Of a stretch of 8,250 nt of DNA, positions 1 to 5,668 are shown piece by piece. The stretch spans positions 1 to 8,250 of the forward strand of contig JBHIBR010000059.1 of NCBI GenBank assembly GCA_046759145.1, in the 5' to 3' direction. The stretch's first letter is position 1. Each line of letters begins with the position of its first letter. Under the pieces are notes generated by a model. That model searched no databases. It saw only the letters and a program-made list of their open reading frames with translations, and had not been told where the DNA came from. This stretch comes from JBHIBR01 sp046759145 [NCBI: Nitrospinota bacterium] (GTDB taxonomy: Bacteria; UBA8248). A program made the translations under genes and the position numbers.

Positions 1-809
1 ATCTCCTCGGCCGTCTCGACGCGGATGAGCTCAGCCCCCGCCGGGGGGGGCAGGGATGTGGGCCCGCTCACGAGCGTGACCTGAGCCCCTCGCGCCGCCG
101 CCCGGGCGGCGAGGGCGTAGCCCATCCTGCCCGAGGAGCGGTTCGAGAGGAAGCGGATGGGATCCCACGCCTCCCGGGTGGGCCCCGCGGTGACCAGGAG
201 GCGCAGGCCGGCCAGGTCTCCCGACCCCTTTCCTCTCTGCCGAAGGGCCTCCTCGATGGCTTCGAGGATGACGCCGGGAGCGGCGAGCCTCCCCACTCCC
301 TCCTCCTCCTCCTCGCGGGACGCCATGGGCCCCTCCTCTGGGTCCACGATGCGGTGGCCCAACTCCCGAAGGCGCGCCAGGTTCGCCTGGACGAGAGGGC
401 TGCGGTACATCCGCGGGTTCATGGCCGGGGCCACCACCACCGGGGCGGGAGCCGAGAGGAGTAGGGTGGTCAGGAAATCGTCCGCAATGCCGTGGGCGAA
501 CTTCCCGATCAGGTTGGCCGTGGCCGGCGCCACCACCACCAGGTCCGCCCGCCGGGTGAGGCTGATGTGGGGCATGTCGCCGGGATGGGCTCCCCCCTCG
601 ATGGGGAACATGCGGCTGATAACCTCCCGCCCGCTCAGCACCTGGAAGCTCAGGGGGCGGACGAACTCGGCCGCGTGCTCGGTCATCGTCACCTGCACCT
701 GCGCCCCCGCCTCGGTCAGGAGGCGCAAGAGCTCCACCGCCTTGTAGGCCGCGACGCCGCCCGTCACCCCCAGCACGAGGAAGGCGTCCCGGAAGGGGCT
801 GGGGCTCAC
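1..809 (-). CDS. coaBC: CoaBC, phosphopantothenoylcysteine decarboxylase / phosphopantothenate-cysteine ligase (partial, C-terminus off the edge)
   Basis: Bifunctional coenzyme A enzyme (Dfp): the CoaB half joins 4'-phosphopantothenate to cysteine using CTP, and the FMN-dependent CoaC half decarboxylates the product to 4'-phosphopantetheine. Residues 1-269 are in the window. The flavoprotein fold starts with GVTGGVAAYKA (14-24); HISL (81-84) carries the catalytic His, APATANLIGKF (95-105) follows, and PAMNPRMY (128-135) matches the PxMNxxM motif. The CoaB half begins near residue 200, with AGPTREAWDPIRF (208-220) and SNRSSGRMG (222-230). The GTG start overlaps the gmk stop (GTGA) and has an AGGAGAGGAGGG ribosome site inside the gmk end, so it is probably translationally coupled. 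Oddity: the loop that usually carries the CoaC catalytic Cys (ACG..G.GRM) reads MASREEEEEGVGRL, with Ser164 at that place. Identity is certain; only the C-terminal ligase portion is unseen. Confidence 0.96.
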   Translation of the reverse strand, partial: MSPSPFRDAFLVLGVTGGVAAYKAVELLRLLTEAGAQVQVTMTEHAAEFVRPLSFQVLSGREVISRMFPIEGGAHPGDMPHISLTRRADLVVVAPATANLIGKFAHGIADDFLTTLLLSAPAPVVVAPAMNPRMYRSPLVQANLARLRELGHRIVDPEEGPMASREEEEEGVGRLAAPGVILEAIEEALRQRGKGSGDLAGLRLLVTAGPTREAWDPIRFLSNRSSGRMGYALAARAAARGAQVTLVSGPTSLPPPAGAELIRVETAEE

Positions 810-1390
810 GGGCTGCCCTCCTCTCCTGTCCGCCGCGCCAGGATGAGGCCCTTGAGCTCTTCGAGCGCCCGCTCGAGGTCGTCGTTCACGATCACGTGGT
901 CGTACTCTCCCCGGTGGGTCATCTCCTCCTCAGCCTCCCTGAGGCGCCGCTCCACCACCTCCTCCGGTTCCCCCTGGCGCGAGCGGATGCGCCGTTCGAG
1001 CTCGGCGTGAGAGGGGGGGATGAGGAAGATGAGGGTCGCCTCCGGCTCCAGCTCCTTCACCCTCCGGGCGCCCTGGACGTCGAGGTCGAGCAGAATATCC
1101 GTCCCGGATTCCCTCTTCTCCTCCAGGGGCCTGCGGGGGGTGCCGTAGTAATCCCCGTACACCCGGGCCCACTCCAGCAACTCGCCGCGCCCGGTCCCCT
1201 CTTCGAACCCCTCTCGGGAGAGGAAGTGGTAGTGACGCCCATCCTCCTCGCCCGGCCGGGGGGGGCGGGTGGTGGCCGAGACCGAGTGCCACAGGCCCGG
1301 CAGCTCCCGGCAGGCGCGCCCGATGAGGGTGGACTTCCCGGTCCCCGAGGGGGCGCTGATCACCAAGAGGCGGCCGCGGCGAGGCATCAT
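806..1390 (-). CDS. gmk: Guanylate kinase
   Basis: Cytosolic nucleoside-monophosphate kinase that converts ATP + GMP to ADP + GDP, feeding GTP and (p)ppGpp pools. The protein is 194 residues, close to the roughly 200 of the family. The P-loop is SAPSGTGKST (12-21). The GMP-binding segment SATTRPPRPGEEDGRHYHF (38-56) holds the conserved Ser, two Arg and Tyr. The lid and core follow, with GDYYGTP (about 79-85) and DILLDLDVQGA (about 97-107). Two Met codons stand in tandem; the first, in ATGATG, overlaps the yicC stop (ATGA), so I take it as the start. No strong ribosome site precedes it, which suggests coupling to yicC translation. It is the middle gene of yicC-gmk-coaBC. In many bacteria rpoZ lies between gmk and coaBC, but here coaBC overlaps the gmk stop directly. 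Confidence 0.97.
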   Translation of the reverse strand: MMPRRGRLLVISAPSGTGKSTLIGRACRELPGLWHSVSATTRPPRPGEEDGRHYHFLSREGFEEGTGRGELLEWARVYGDYYGTPRRPLEEKRESGTDILLDLDVQGARRVKELEPEATLIFLIPPSHAELERRIRSRQGEPEEVVERRLREAEEEMTHRGEYDHVIVNDDLERALEELKGLILARRTGEEGSP

Positions 1391-2274
1391 TCGGCGTTCT
1401 GCACCTGCTCGCGGACCTTCTCCAGCTCGCTCTTCACCTCCACCGCCTGCTGGGAGATGAGCTGGTCGCCCGCCTTGGCGCCCAGGGTGTTGACCTCCCG
1501 GTTCATCTCCTGGAGGAGGAAGTCGAGCTTGCGTCCGGCGGCCTCCCGACCTGCCAGGAGGGCGCGGAACTGGGCCAGGTGGCCCGAAAGGCGCGCGAGC
1601 TCCTCGGAGACGTCGCTCCGCTCAGCGTAGAAGAGGAGCTCCTGCTCGAGCCGCCCGGGCTCGATGGGGAGCCCCTGGCCGAGGCGCTCGAGCCGCTCCC
1701 GCAGTCGAGCCCCCGCCTCCGCCCGCGCCTGGGGGGCCCGGGTGCGGAGCTCCTCCACCAGCCGCTCCACGCGGCCGATGCGCGGGGACACATCGGCGTA
1801 GAGGGCCTCCCCCTCCCGCTCCCGCATGGCGGCCAGCGAGAGGAGCGCCCCCCCGAGCGCCCCGAGGAGCGGGCCCCGCACCTCCTCGGGGGAGGGGGAG
1901 AGATCGGCCGCCCTGAGGGCGTCCCGGAAGTGGGCGAGTAGGGAGAGGTCCACCTGCCCGGGGAGGCCCAGGGCCTCCTGGAGCGCCCGGAGGCTCCCCA
2001 CGAGGGCGGCCCCCCGCTGGGGGTCGAAGGAGTAGTTCCCCTCCCCCTCCTCCTCTCCCTCGCCCGGCTCCCGGCTCACGAACACCTCGAAACGGCCGCG
2101 AGCGAAACGCTCCCGGAGCTTTCGCCGGATCTCCGCCTCCAGGGGCGCCACCCAGCGGGGGCCGCGGAGGGCTACCTCGAAGAAGCGGTGGTTCACCGAG
2201 CGCACCTCGACGGTGAGGGTGTGCCCCTCCCCGCTCGCCCGCCCCATCCCGTAGCCGGTCATGCTCTTGAGCAC
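1387..2274 (-). CDS. yicC: YicC/YloC-family endoribonuclease-like protein
   Basis: The 295-residue protein matches the YicC/YloC family in length and at both ends. The N-terminus is the signature MLKSMTGYG followed by VEVRSVNHRFFEV. The C-terminal (DUF1732-type) end has KLDFLLQEMNREVNTLGAKA (249-268) and then an acidic helix. E. coli YicC is linked to RNA turnover, including degradation of the small RNA RyhB, and the family is now regarded as RNases; the role here is inferred from that. The start is GTG at 2274-2272, preceded by GGGAGG at 5-6 nt spacing, and it gives the exact family N-terminus. It is the first gene of the operon, overlapping gmk by four bases and divergent from rqcH. The middle of the protein (about 70-230) is rich in Arg, Glu, Leu and Ala and mostly helical, as usual for the family. 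Confidence 0.94.
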   Translation of the reverse strand: MLKSMTGYGMGRASGEGHTLTVEVRSVNHRFFEVALRGPRWVAPLEAEIRRKLRERFARGRFEVFVSREPGEGEEEGEGNYSFDPQRGAALVGSLRALQEALGLPGQVDLSLLAHFRDALRAADLSPSPEEVRGPLLGALGGALLSLAAMREREGEALYADVSPRIGRVERLVEELRTRAPQARAEAGARLRERLERLGQGLPIEPGRLEQELLFYAERSDVSEELARLSGHLAQFRALLAGREAAGRKLDFLLQEMNREVNTLGAKAGDQLISQQAVEVKSELEKVREQVQNAE

Positions 2275-2280
2275 AGAGGC

Positions 2281-2286
2281 CCTCCC
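2281..2286 (-). promoter_or_regulatory. Ribosome binding site of yicC
   Basis: GGGAGG on the minus strand lies a few bases before GTG 2274-2272. It decides in favour of the GTG start, since the next in-frame Met (in SMTGYG) would cut off the conserved MLKS and has no better site. Confidence 0.6.
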
Positions 2287-2305
2287 GGGGGCGCCCCTGC
2301 CCCCT

Positions 2306-2335
2306 TTGACAGCGCCGCCCCGCCTAGGCTATCCT
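2306..2335 (+). promoter_or_regulatory. Candidate sigma-70 promoter for rqcH
   Basis: TTGACA (2306-2311) is followed after 18 bases by TATCCT (2330-2335). The -35 box is perfect and the -10 matches 4 of 6. It lies in the divergent yicC/rqcH gap and would start transcription near 2342, about 38 bases before the rqcH start. No equally good promoter is seen for yicC on the other strand. Sequence match only. Confidence 0.5.
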
Positions 2336-2379
2336 CGCCCCTGAGCTTCCCGTCGCGCGCCGGGAAGTCACCCAGGACG

Positions 2380-4182
2380 ATGGATGCATTCATCCTCAAG
2401 GCCATTGTAGCCGAGCTCGGGCGGACCCTAAAAGGCGCTCGGGTTGCCAAGGTAAGCCAGCCGAGGAGGGAGGTCCTCATCCTCGAGTTCTCCCTCCCGG
2501 AGGGGGAGAAGTCCCGTCTCCTTCTGAGCGCCGAAAGCGAGCATCCCCGCCTCCACCTCACCGCCCGCGAGTACCCCAGCCCTCCCCAGCCTCCCTCTTT
2601 CTGCATGTCGATGCGCAAACACCTCGAGGGGGCCCGCTTCACGGGGGCGGCCATCCGCGGCCTGGAGCGGGTGGTGCAGCTCTCCTTCGACCGGCGCGAC
2701 CACGTGGGACGGGTGGTACGCCACGCCCTCATGGTGGAGGTGATGGGCCGCCACAGCAACCTCATCCTGCTGGATGGGCGGACTGGCCTCATCCTAGACA
2801 GCATCAAGCTCATCGGCAAGAGCCTGAGCCGCGAGCGGCAGATCCTGCGCAACCTCCCCTACAGGCTGCCACCCGCGCAGCAGAAGGAAGACCCCCTCCT
2901 CATCGAGCGGGAGGCCTTCGAGGCCCTGGCGGGCTTGGGGGGGCGGACACCCCCCTCTCCCGACCGCGTGGCCGCTCGCCTGGTGAAGGGCCTCGGCGGG
3001 CTGAGCCCGGCGCTGGCGGAGGAAGTGGTGGCGCGCGTGCCCGGGGAGAGACGCTGGGAGGGGCTCTGGGAGGCCTTCCGGGAGGTCATGGACCTTTTCC
3101 GGGAGGGGCGTTTTGAGCCCACCCTCCTCCTCGACCCCATGGGTCAGCTCCCCGAGGACATCTCGGCCATCGCGCCCCGGCGGCTGCCCCCGAGCCGCCA
3201 GCGTCGGACGGCCACCATGAACGAGGCCGCGGACCTCTTCTACGGGGACACCCAGCTCCGCCAGGGGCTCGTGGCCGAGCGGCGCCGCCTCCAGAACGTC
3301 CTCTCCCAGGCCATCGCCCGCAAGCGGAAGGTGCTCCGCCTCCTCGAGCGCGACCTCCGGGCGGGGGAGAGGGCGGGGGAGTGCAAACTCAAGGCGGACC
3401 TGCTGCTGGCCAACCTGGACCGCGTGGAGGTTTCCGCCAAGGAGGTCACCCTGCTCTGGGATGCCGGGGAGGTCACCATAGCCCTGGACCCGACCCTCAA
3501 CCCCGCCGAGAACGCGCAGCGCTACTACCGCCGCTACAAGAAGCTCAAGCGGCTCCGCACCGTGGGCGAGCGGCGGCAGGAGAGCGTCTCGGAGGAGGTG
3601 GGCTTCCTGGAGGGCCTCGAGTACGACCTCTCCCAGGCGGCCGGGCCCGAGGATTTTGGCGAGGTGCGGCGTCTGCTCGAGGAGGAGGGCTTCCTCAAGG
3701 AGAGGAAGGAGGACGCCAAGGGGGCGGGGGCGCTCCCCGGGAGAGGCGACGGCGGCCGCCCGGGGCCCCTTGGGGCTCCCCGCCCCGCCCGGCCCTACCG
3801 ACGGTTTGTGACGGAGGAGGGATGGGAGCTCTTGGTGGGGAAGAACAGCCGGGGGAACGACCTCCTGGCCCGCGAGAGCGCGGGCCGGGGCCTCTTGTGG
3901 TTCCACGCCCAGGACCTGCCGGGCGCGCACGTGGTCTTGAAACCCCCGGATGGACGGGGGGAGCCCCCCGAGGAGATGCTCCGCCGGGCCGCCGTGCTGG
4001 CCGCCTACTTCAGCAAGGGCCGCGGGGGCACCAAAGTGCCCGTGGACTACCTCCCCCTCAAGGATCTCCGCAGACCCAAGGGCGCGAGGCCGGGCCGGGT
4101 CACCTACACAGGGCAGAAAACCCTCCTCGTCCGCCCGGAGGAGGTGGAAGAGGTACTCCGGGGCCTCTCAGAGAGGGAGTGA
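2380..4182 (+). CDS. rqcH: RqcH (NFACT family) ribosome-associated quality-control protein
   Basis: RqcH binds 50S subunits that still carry peptidyl-tRNA after ribosome splitting and recruits tRNA-Ala to add C-terminal Ala tails that mark stalled peptides for degradation. The start is ATG 2380, giving the family N-terminus MDAFILKAIVAEL; upstream codons read back into antisense yicC. The product is 600 residues (family about 560-580). NFACT-N (about 1-200) includes VEVMGRHSNLILLD (119-132). A helix-hairpin-helix follows (about 204-220), then a coiled coil (about 295-335) and KADLLLANL (338-346) with NPAENAQRYYRRYKKLKR (374-391), a second helix (about 395-445) and a Gly/Pro-rich linker (448-472). 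NFACT-R (DUF814) runs from 473 to the end, with GKNSRGNDLL (487-496), LWFHAQDLPGAHVVLK (506-521) and KVPVDYLPLKDLRRPKGARPG (552-572, listed here in part). The conserved Asp-Arg pair (97/98 in B. subtilis) is Glu96-Arg97 here. The ribosome site is weak. The older label, fibronectin-binding protein, is a misnomer for such genes. Confidence 0.93.
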   Translation: MDAFILKAIVAELGRTLKGARVAKVSQPRREVLILEFSLPEGEKSRLLLSAESEHPRLHLTAREYPSPPQPPSFCMSMRKHLEGARFTGAAIRGLERVVQLSFDRRDHVGRVVRHALMVEVMGRHSNLILLDGRTGLILDSIKLIGKSLSRERQILRNLPYRLPPAQQKEDPLLIEREAFEALAGLGGRTPPSPDRVAARLVKGLGGLSPALAEEVVARVPGERRWEGLWEAFREVMDLFREGRFEPTLLLDPMGQLPEDISAIAPRRLPPSRQRRTATMNEAADLFYGDTQLRQGLVAERRRLQNVLSQAIARKRKVLRLLERDLRAGERAGECKLKADLLLANLDRVEVSAKEVTLLWDAGEVTIALDPTLNPAENAQRYYRRYKKLKRLRTVGERRQESVSEEVGFLEGLEYDLSQAAGPEDFGEVRRLLEEEGFLKERKEDAKGAGALPGRGDGGRPGPLGAPRPARPYRRFVTEEGWELLVGKNSRGNDLLARESAGRGLLWFHAQDLPGAHVVLKPPDGRGEPPEEMLRRAAVLAAYFSKGRGGTKVPVDYLPLKDLRRPKGARPGRVTYTGQKTLLVRPEEVEEVLRGLSERE

Positions 4183-4188
4183 GGCTCG

Positions 4189-4215
4189 TAGGGACGACCC
4201 GGCGGGTCGCCCCTA
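4189..4215. repeat. 27-base palindrome between convergent rqcH and Rieske genes
   Basis: TAGGGACGACCC (4189-4200), loop GGC, then GGGTCGCCCCTA (4204-4215). The 12-base arms have one mismatch, an A/C on the plus strand that becomes a G-U pair in minus-strand RNA. It starts 7 bases after the rqcH stop and ends 29 bases before the Rieske stop. There is no T-run on either side. It may be a bidirectional terminator or mRNA-end protector, or one copy of a dispersed REP-like palindrome; no second copy was seen in this window. Confidence 0.6.
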
Positions 4216-4243
4216 TCCTAATTTGGGCCGAGCGGCGGGGTTC

Positions 4244-4552
4244 CTAGCCCACCTTCACCTTGACCTCGCCGTTCTCCACCTTGCACTCGTATTTCGCCAC
4301 CCCAATGGAGGGGTTGCCGGTGTGCTTCCCCGTTGTCACGTCATACTGCCAGCCGTGCCAGGGGCAGGTGACGATCTTCCCCTCCAGCTCCCCCTCGCCC
4401 AGGGGGCCCTGGCGGTGGAGGCAGGTGTTGTCGATGGCATAGAAGGTCCCCTCGACATTGAAGAGGGCCACCCTGGTCCCTCCCACCTCGACCACCCGTC
4501 CCTCGCCGGCCTCGACCTCCTCCGCCTTGCAGACGACCACAAAATTCGCCAT
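4244..4552 (-). CDS. Small Rieske [2Fe-2S] ferredoxin
   Basis: This 102-residue cytosolic protein is a complete minimal Rieske domain with no signal peptide or membrane helix. Cluster ligands are visible: Cys44-Leu-His46 in NTCLHRQGPLGEG and Cys63-Pro-Trp-His66 in TCPWHGWQYDVTTGKHTG, with 16 residues between His46 and Cys63. This spacing is typical of Rieske ferredoxins that feed non-haem iron oxygenases and of NirD-like subunits. No oxygenase, reductase or nitrite reductase gene is adjacent, so the partner cannot be named. The start is ATG 4552-4550 with AAGGGG 8 bases upstream and AGAGGA abutting the start codon. It converges on rqcH. Its leader holds a perfect 7-bp hairpin (4584-4604). The fold is certain; the pathway is unknown. 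Confidence 0.93.
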   Translation of the reverse strand: MANFVVVCKAEEVEAGEGRVVEVGGTRVALFNVEGTFYAIDNTCLHRQGPLGEGELEGKIVTCPWHGWQYDVTTGKHTGNPSIGVAKYECKVENGEVKVKVG

Positions 4553-4583
4553 TCCTCTTTCCCCTTCTCCGGAGTTTCGAGCG

Positions 4584-4604
4584 GGTCAGGGTTCTCCCCT
4601 GACC
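4584..4604 (-). promoter_or_regulatory. Hairpin in the leader of the Rieske gene
   Basis: In minus-strand RNA, GGTCAGG pairs perfectly with CCTGACC around a 7-base loop, 32 bases before the start codon. An 8-base palindrome, CTCCGGAG (4567-4574), lies between it and the gene. There is no U-run, so it is not a plain terminator. A role in translation or stability is only a possibility. Confidence 0.4.
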
Positions 4605-4724
4605 TCCGAGATGTGCGCCCCTAACCTCATCGGCGGGCCGCCCTTGGCCGCGCCGGGCTCCCGCCTCGTTCGGGTCGGCGGGATGGGGCCTCTTGGCCCC
4701 TATCTTAGCAGCTCGCCCCCCCGT

Positions 4725-4763
4725 GCGCGGAGGGAATACTCGGGGCGAGGTCTGCGCCTTTTT
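4725..4763 (+). terminator. Terminator-like hairpin with T-run
   Basis: GCGCGGA (4725-4731) pairs with TCTGCGC (4751-4757, one G-U). An inner CTCG-GGG-CGAG hairpin lies within the loop, and the stem is followed by CTTTTT. It faces plus-strand transcription, yet no plus-strand gene ends just before it; it could stop rqcH read-through or insulate the downstream small genes. Confidence 0.35.
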
Positions 4764-4832
4764 GTCCACCGTTGCGGAGCTCGTGGCCCCCGGCGAGCGC
4801 ATAAAGGGTTCCCAGGATTGGGGGGATTTTTG

Positions 4833-4861
4833 TTGAAAAAATACATTTATTCCTTTACAAG
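4833..4861 (+). promoter_or_regulatory. Candidate promoter for the ABM-like and DUF1059 genes
   Basis: TTGAAA (4833-4838), a 17-base spacer and TACAAG (4856-4861) lie in the most AT-rich stretch on the left side of the window. The expected start near 4868 would give a leader of about 178 nt. A closely similar element occurs on the minus strand at 7755-7784. Confidence 0.4.
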
Positions 4862-4914
4862 GGGCCAATATCAGCCCAGGCCAGCCGACGGGTGCGGATA
4901 CCCATGTGCGGGTC

Positions 4915-4993
4915 CGGAGAGTGGTCTGCATAGACCCTACCGGGGTCTACGGAATTTGATCGCGAAACGCTATGCGAAAAAGGCCGCTCTCCG
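4915..4993 (+). promoter_or_regulatory. Structured leader with alternative pairings
   Basis: CGGAGAG (4915-4921) pairs perfectly with CTCTCCG (4987-4993) as an outer stem. Inside, TAGACCC (4931-4937) pairs with GGGTCTA (4943-4949), but its AGACC (4932-4936) could pair instead with GGTCT (4923-4927). These pairings are mutually exclusive, as in a switching leader. A small CGC-TAT-GCG hairpin follows. It matches no riboswitch class I know. Confidence 0.35.
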
Positions 4994-5045
4994 CAAGCGC
5001 CTCATCAAGTGGGGAGGCATCCCTTTTCGAGGAAGGAGGCGAACC

Positions 5046-5339
5046 ATGTACGCGAGCGTGCGGCGGTACAAGGTGGATCCTGGTTCGGTCGGTGAGCTGG
5101 CGCGGCGGGTCAACGAGGGCTTCGTGCCCATCGTCGGCGGAGTGCGGGGATTCGTAGCGTATTACGTGGTGAGCGCGGGGGACGGGGTGGTGCTCTCGAT
5201 CAACATCTTTGAGGACCAAGCCGGGGCGGATGAGTCGAACAGGAGGGCCGCTAACTGGGTCAAGCAGAATATCGCATCGCTTCTCCCCACTCCGCCTCAG
5301 ATCGCCGCGGGTGAGGTGATCGTGCACAAAGCGAGGTAG
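5046..5339 (+). CDS. Small dimeric alpha/beta-barrel (ABM-like) protein
   Basis: The 97-residue protein starts MYASVRRYKVDPGSVGELA and has the beta-alpha-beta-beta-alpha-beta layout of the dimeric ferredoxin-like barrel superfamily (antibiotic-biosynthesis-monooxygenase-like). A first strand with VRRYKV is followed by the helix GELARRVNEGFVPIV, then GFVAYYVVSAGDGVVLSINIFED, the helix around ADESNRRAANWVKQNI, and a final strand AGEVIVHKA. I recognise the pattern from small uncharacterised proteobacterial proteins; no catalytic residue can be named. The start is decided by AAGGAGG six bases before ATG 5046, one of the best ribosome sites in the window. In-frame codons upstream stay open but look non-coding. 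It is followed after 85 bases by the DUF1059 gene and may share its mRNA. Fold likely; substrate unknown. Confidence 0.82.
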   Translation: MYASVRRYKVDPGSVGELARRVNEGFVPIVGGVRGFVAYYVVSAGDGVVLSINIFEDQAGADESNRRAANWVKQNIASLLPTPPQIAAGEVIVHKAR

Positions 5340-5424
5340 ATGGGATCGGGAGGTCGGTTGCGCGCGTTCTGCGGGCATGGCGCGTGCGTGCGGAAATTCG
5401 GGTGGGGACCAAGGGAGGTGGAAG

Positions 5425-5601
5425 ATGGCGAAGGTAATCCGATGCAGGGACGTTGGAGCAGATTGTGATTTTGAGGCGCGGGCGGAGACCGAGGAAGAGC
5501 TTTTCAAAATTGTCGCCGAGCACGCCAAGAATGTGCACGGGATGGAGGAGGTTCCGCCTGAGACGCTCGAGAAAGTGCGCGCGGCCGTGCGCGAGGAGTA
5601 G
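5425..5601 (+). CDS. DUF1059 small Cys/His protein
   Basis: This 58-residue protein begins MAKVIRCRDVGADCDFEARA, the hallmark of DUF1059. Cys7 and Cys14 with His33 and His38 (in AEHAKNVHGM) are the conserved residues and could bind one metal ion; the family is sometimes labelled small metal-binding protein, but its function is not established. There is no signal peptide or membrane segment. The start is ATG 5425 with a GGGAGGTG ribosome site; codons upstream in frame (from 5377) have no site and are not conserved in type. It lies 85 bases after the ABM-like gene on the same strand and converges on hemW, whose stop is 67 bases away. Codons look slightly less GC-biased than in the large neighbours. 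Confidence 0.88.
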   Translation: MAKVIRCRDVGADCDFEARAETEEELFKIVAEHAKNVHGMEEVPPETLEKVRAAVREE

Positions 5602-5668
5602 CGAGAGCGACTCCGCCTGGGGGTACGCCCTGCGGGACGGAGGGGGGGTTCCTCACGTTTCATATCCC

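Larger units (their letters stand above)
4553..5045. other. 493-base intergenic region with several structures and no convincing gene
   Basis: Open frames here have no ribosome site or recognisable protein. What is visible, left to right: the Rieske leader hairpin; a GGGGCC-TCTT-GGCCCC hairpin (4685-4700); a terminator-like hairpin with T5 (4725-4763); a distinctly AT-rich patch (about 4826-4860) with promoter-like boxes; and a pairing-rich leader (4868-5045) before the ABM-like gene. No tRNA or known riboswitch was recognised. Confidence 0.7.

Noticed and set aside
157-1010. Plus-strand open frames over coaBC and gmk
   Set aside because: Arg/Ser/Pro-rich translations without ribosome sites; they are shadows of recognised minus-strand genes.
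2188-2379. In-frame 64-codon upstream extension of rqcH
   Set aside because: It is antisense to the conserved yicC N-terminus, and the family start MDAFILKAIVAEL falls exactly at ATG 2380.
2794-3930. 378-codon minus-strand frame inside rqcH
   Set aside because: Antisense of conserved RqcH domains; Leu/Pro/Glu-rich with no motif. Long shadow frames are usual at this GC content.
4899-4921. Slight resemblance to a group II intron domain V (GTGCGGGTCCGG)
   Set aside because: No AGC/GUUY catalytic pattern, no bulge arrangement, and no reverse transcriptase or intron boundaries nearby.
4341-4931. 196-codon minus-strand frame covering the Rieske leader
   Set aside because: It runs out of frame through the Rieske gene and becomes Arg/Gly-rich; no family resemblance.
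4458-5045. In-frame upstream part of the ABM-like gene (would give 293 residues)
   Set aside because: It includes the antisense of the Rieske start and AT-rich promoter-like DNA; the strong ribosome site at ATG 5046 fits the family length.
5611-5642. CTCCG/CGGAG hairpin between DUF1059 and hemW
   Set aside because: Only 5 bp with a long, poorly paired interior and no T-run; too weak to call a terminator.
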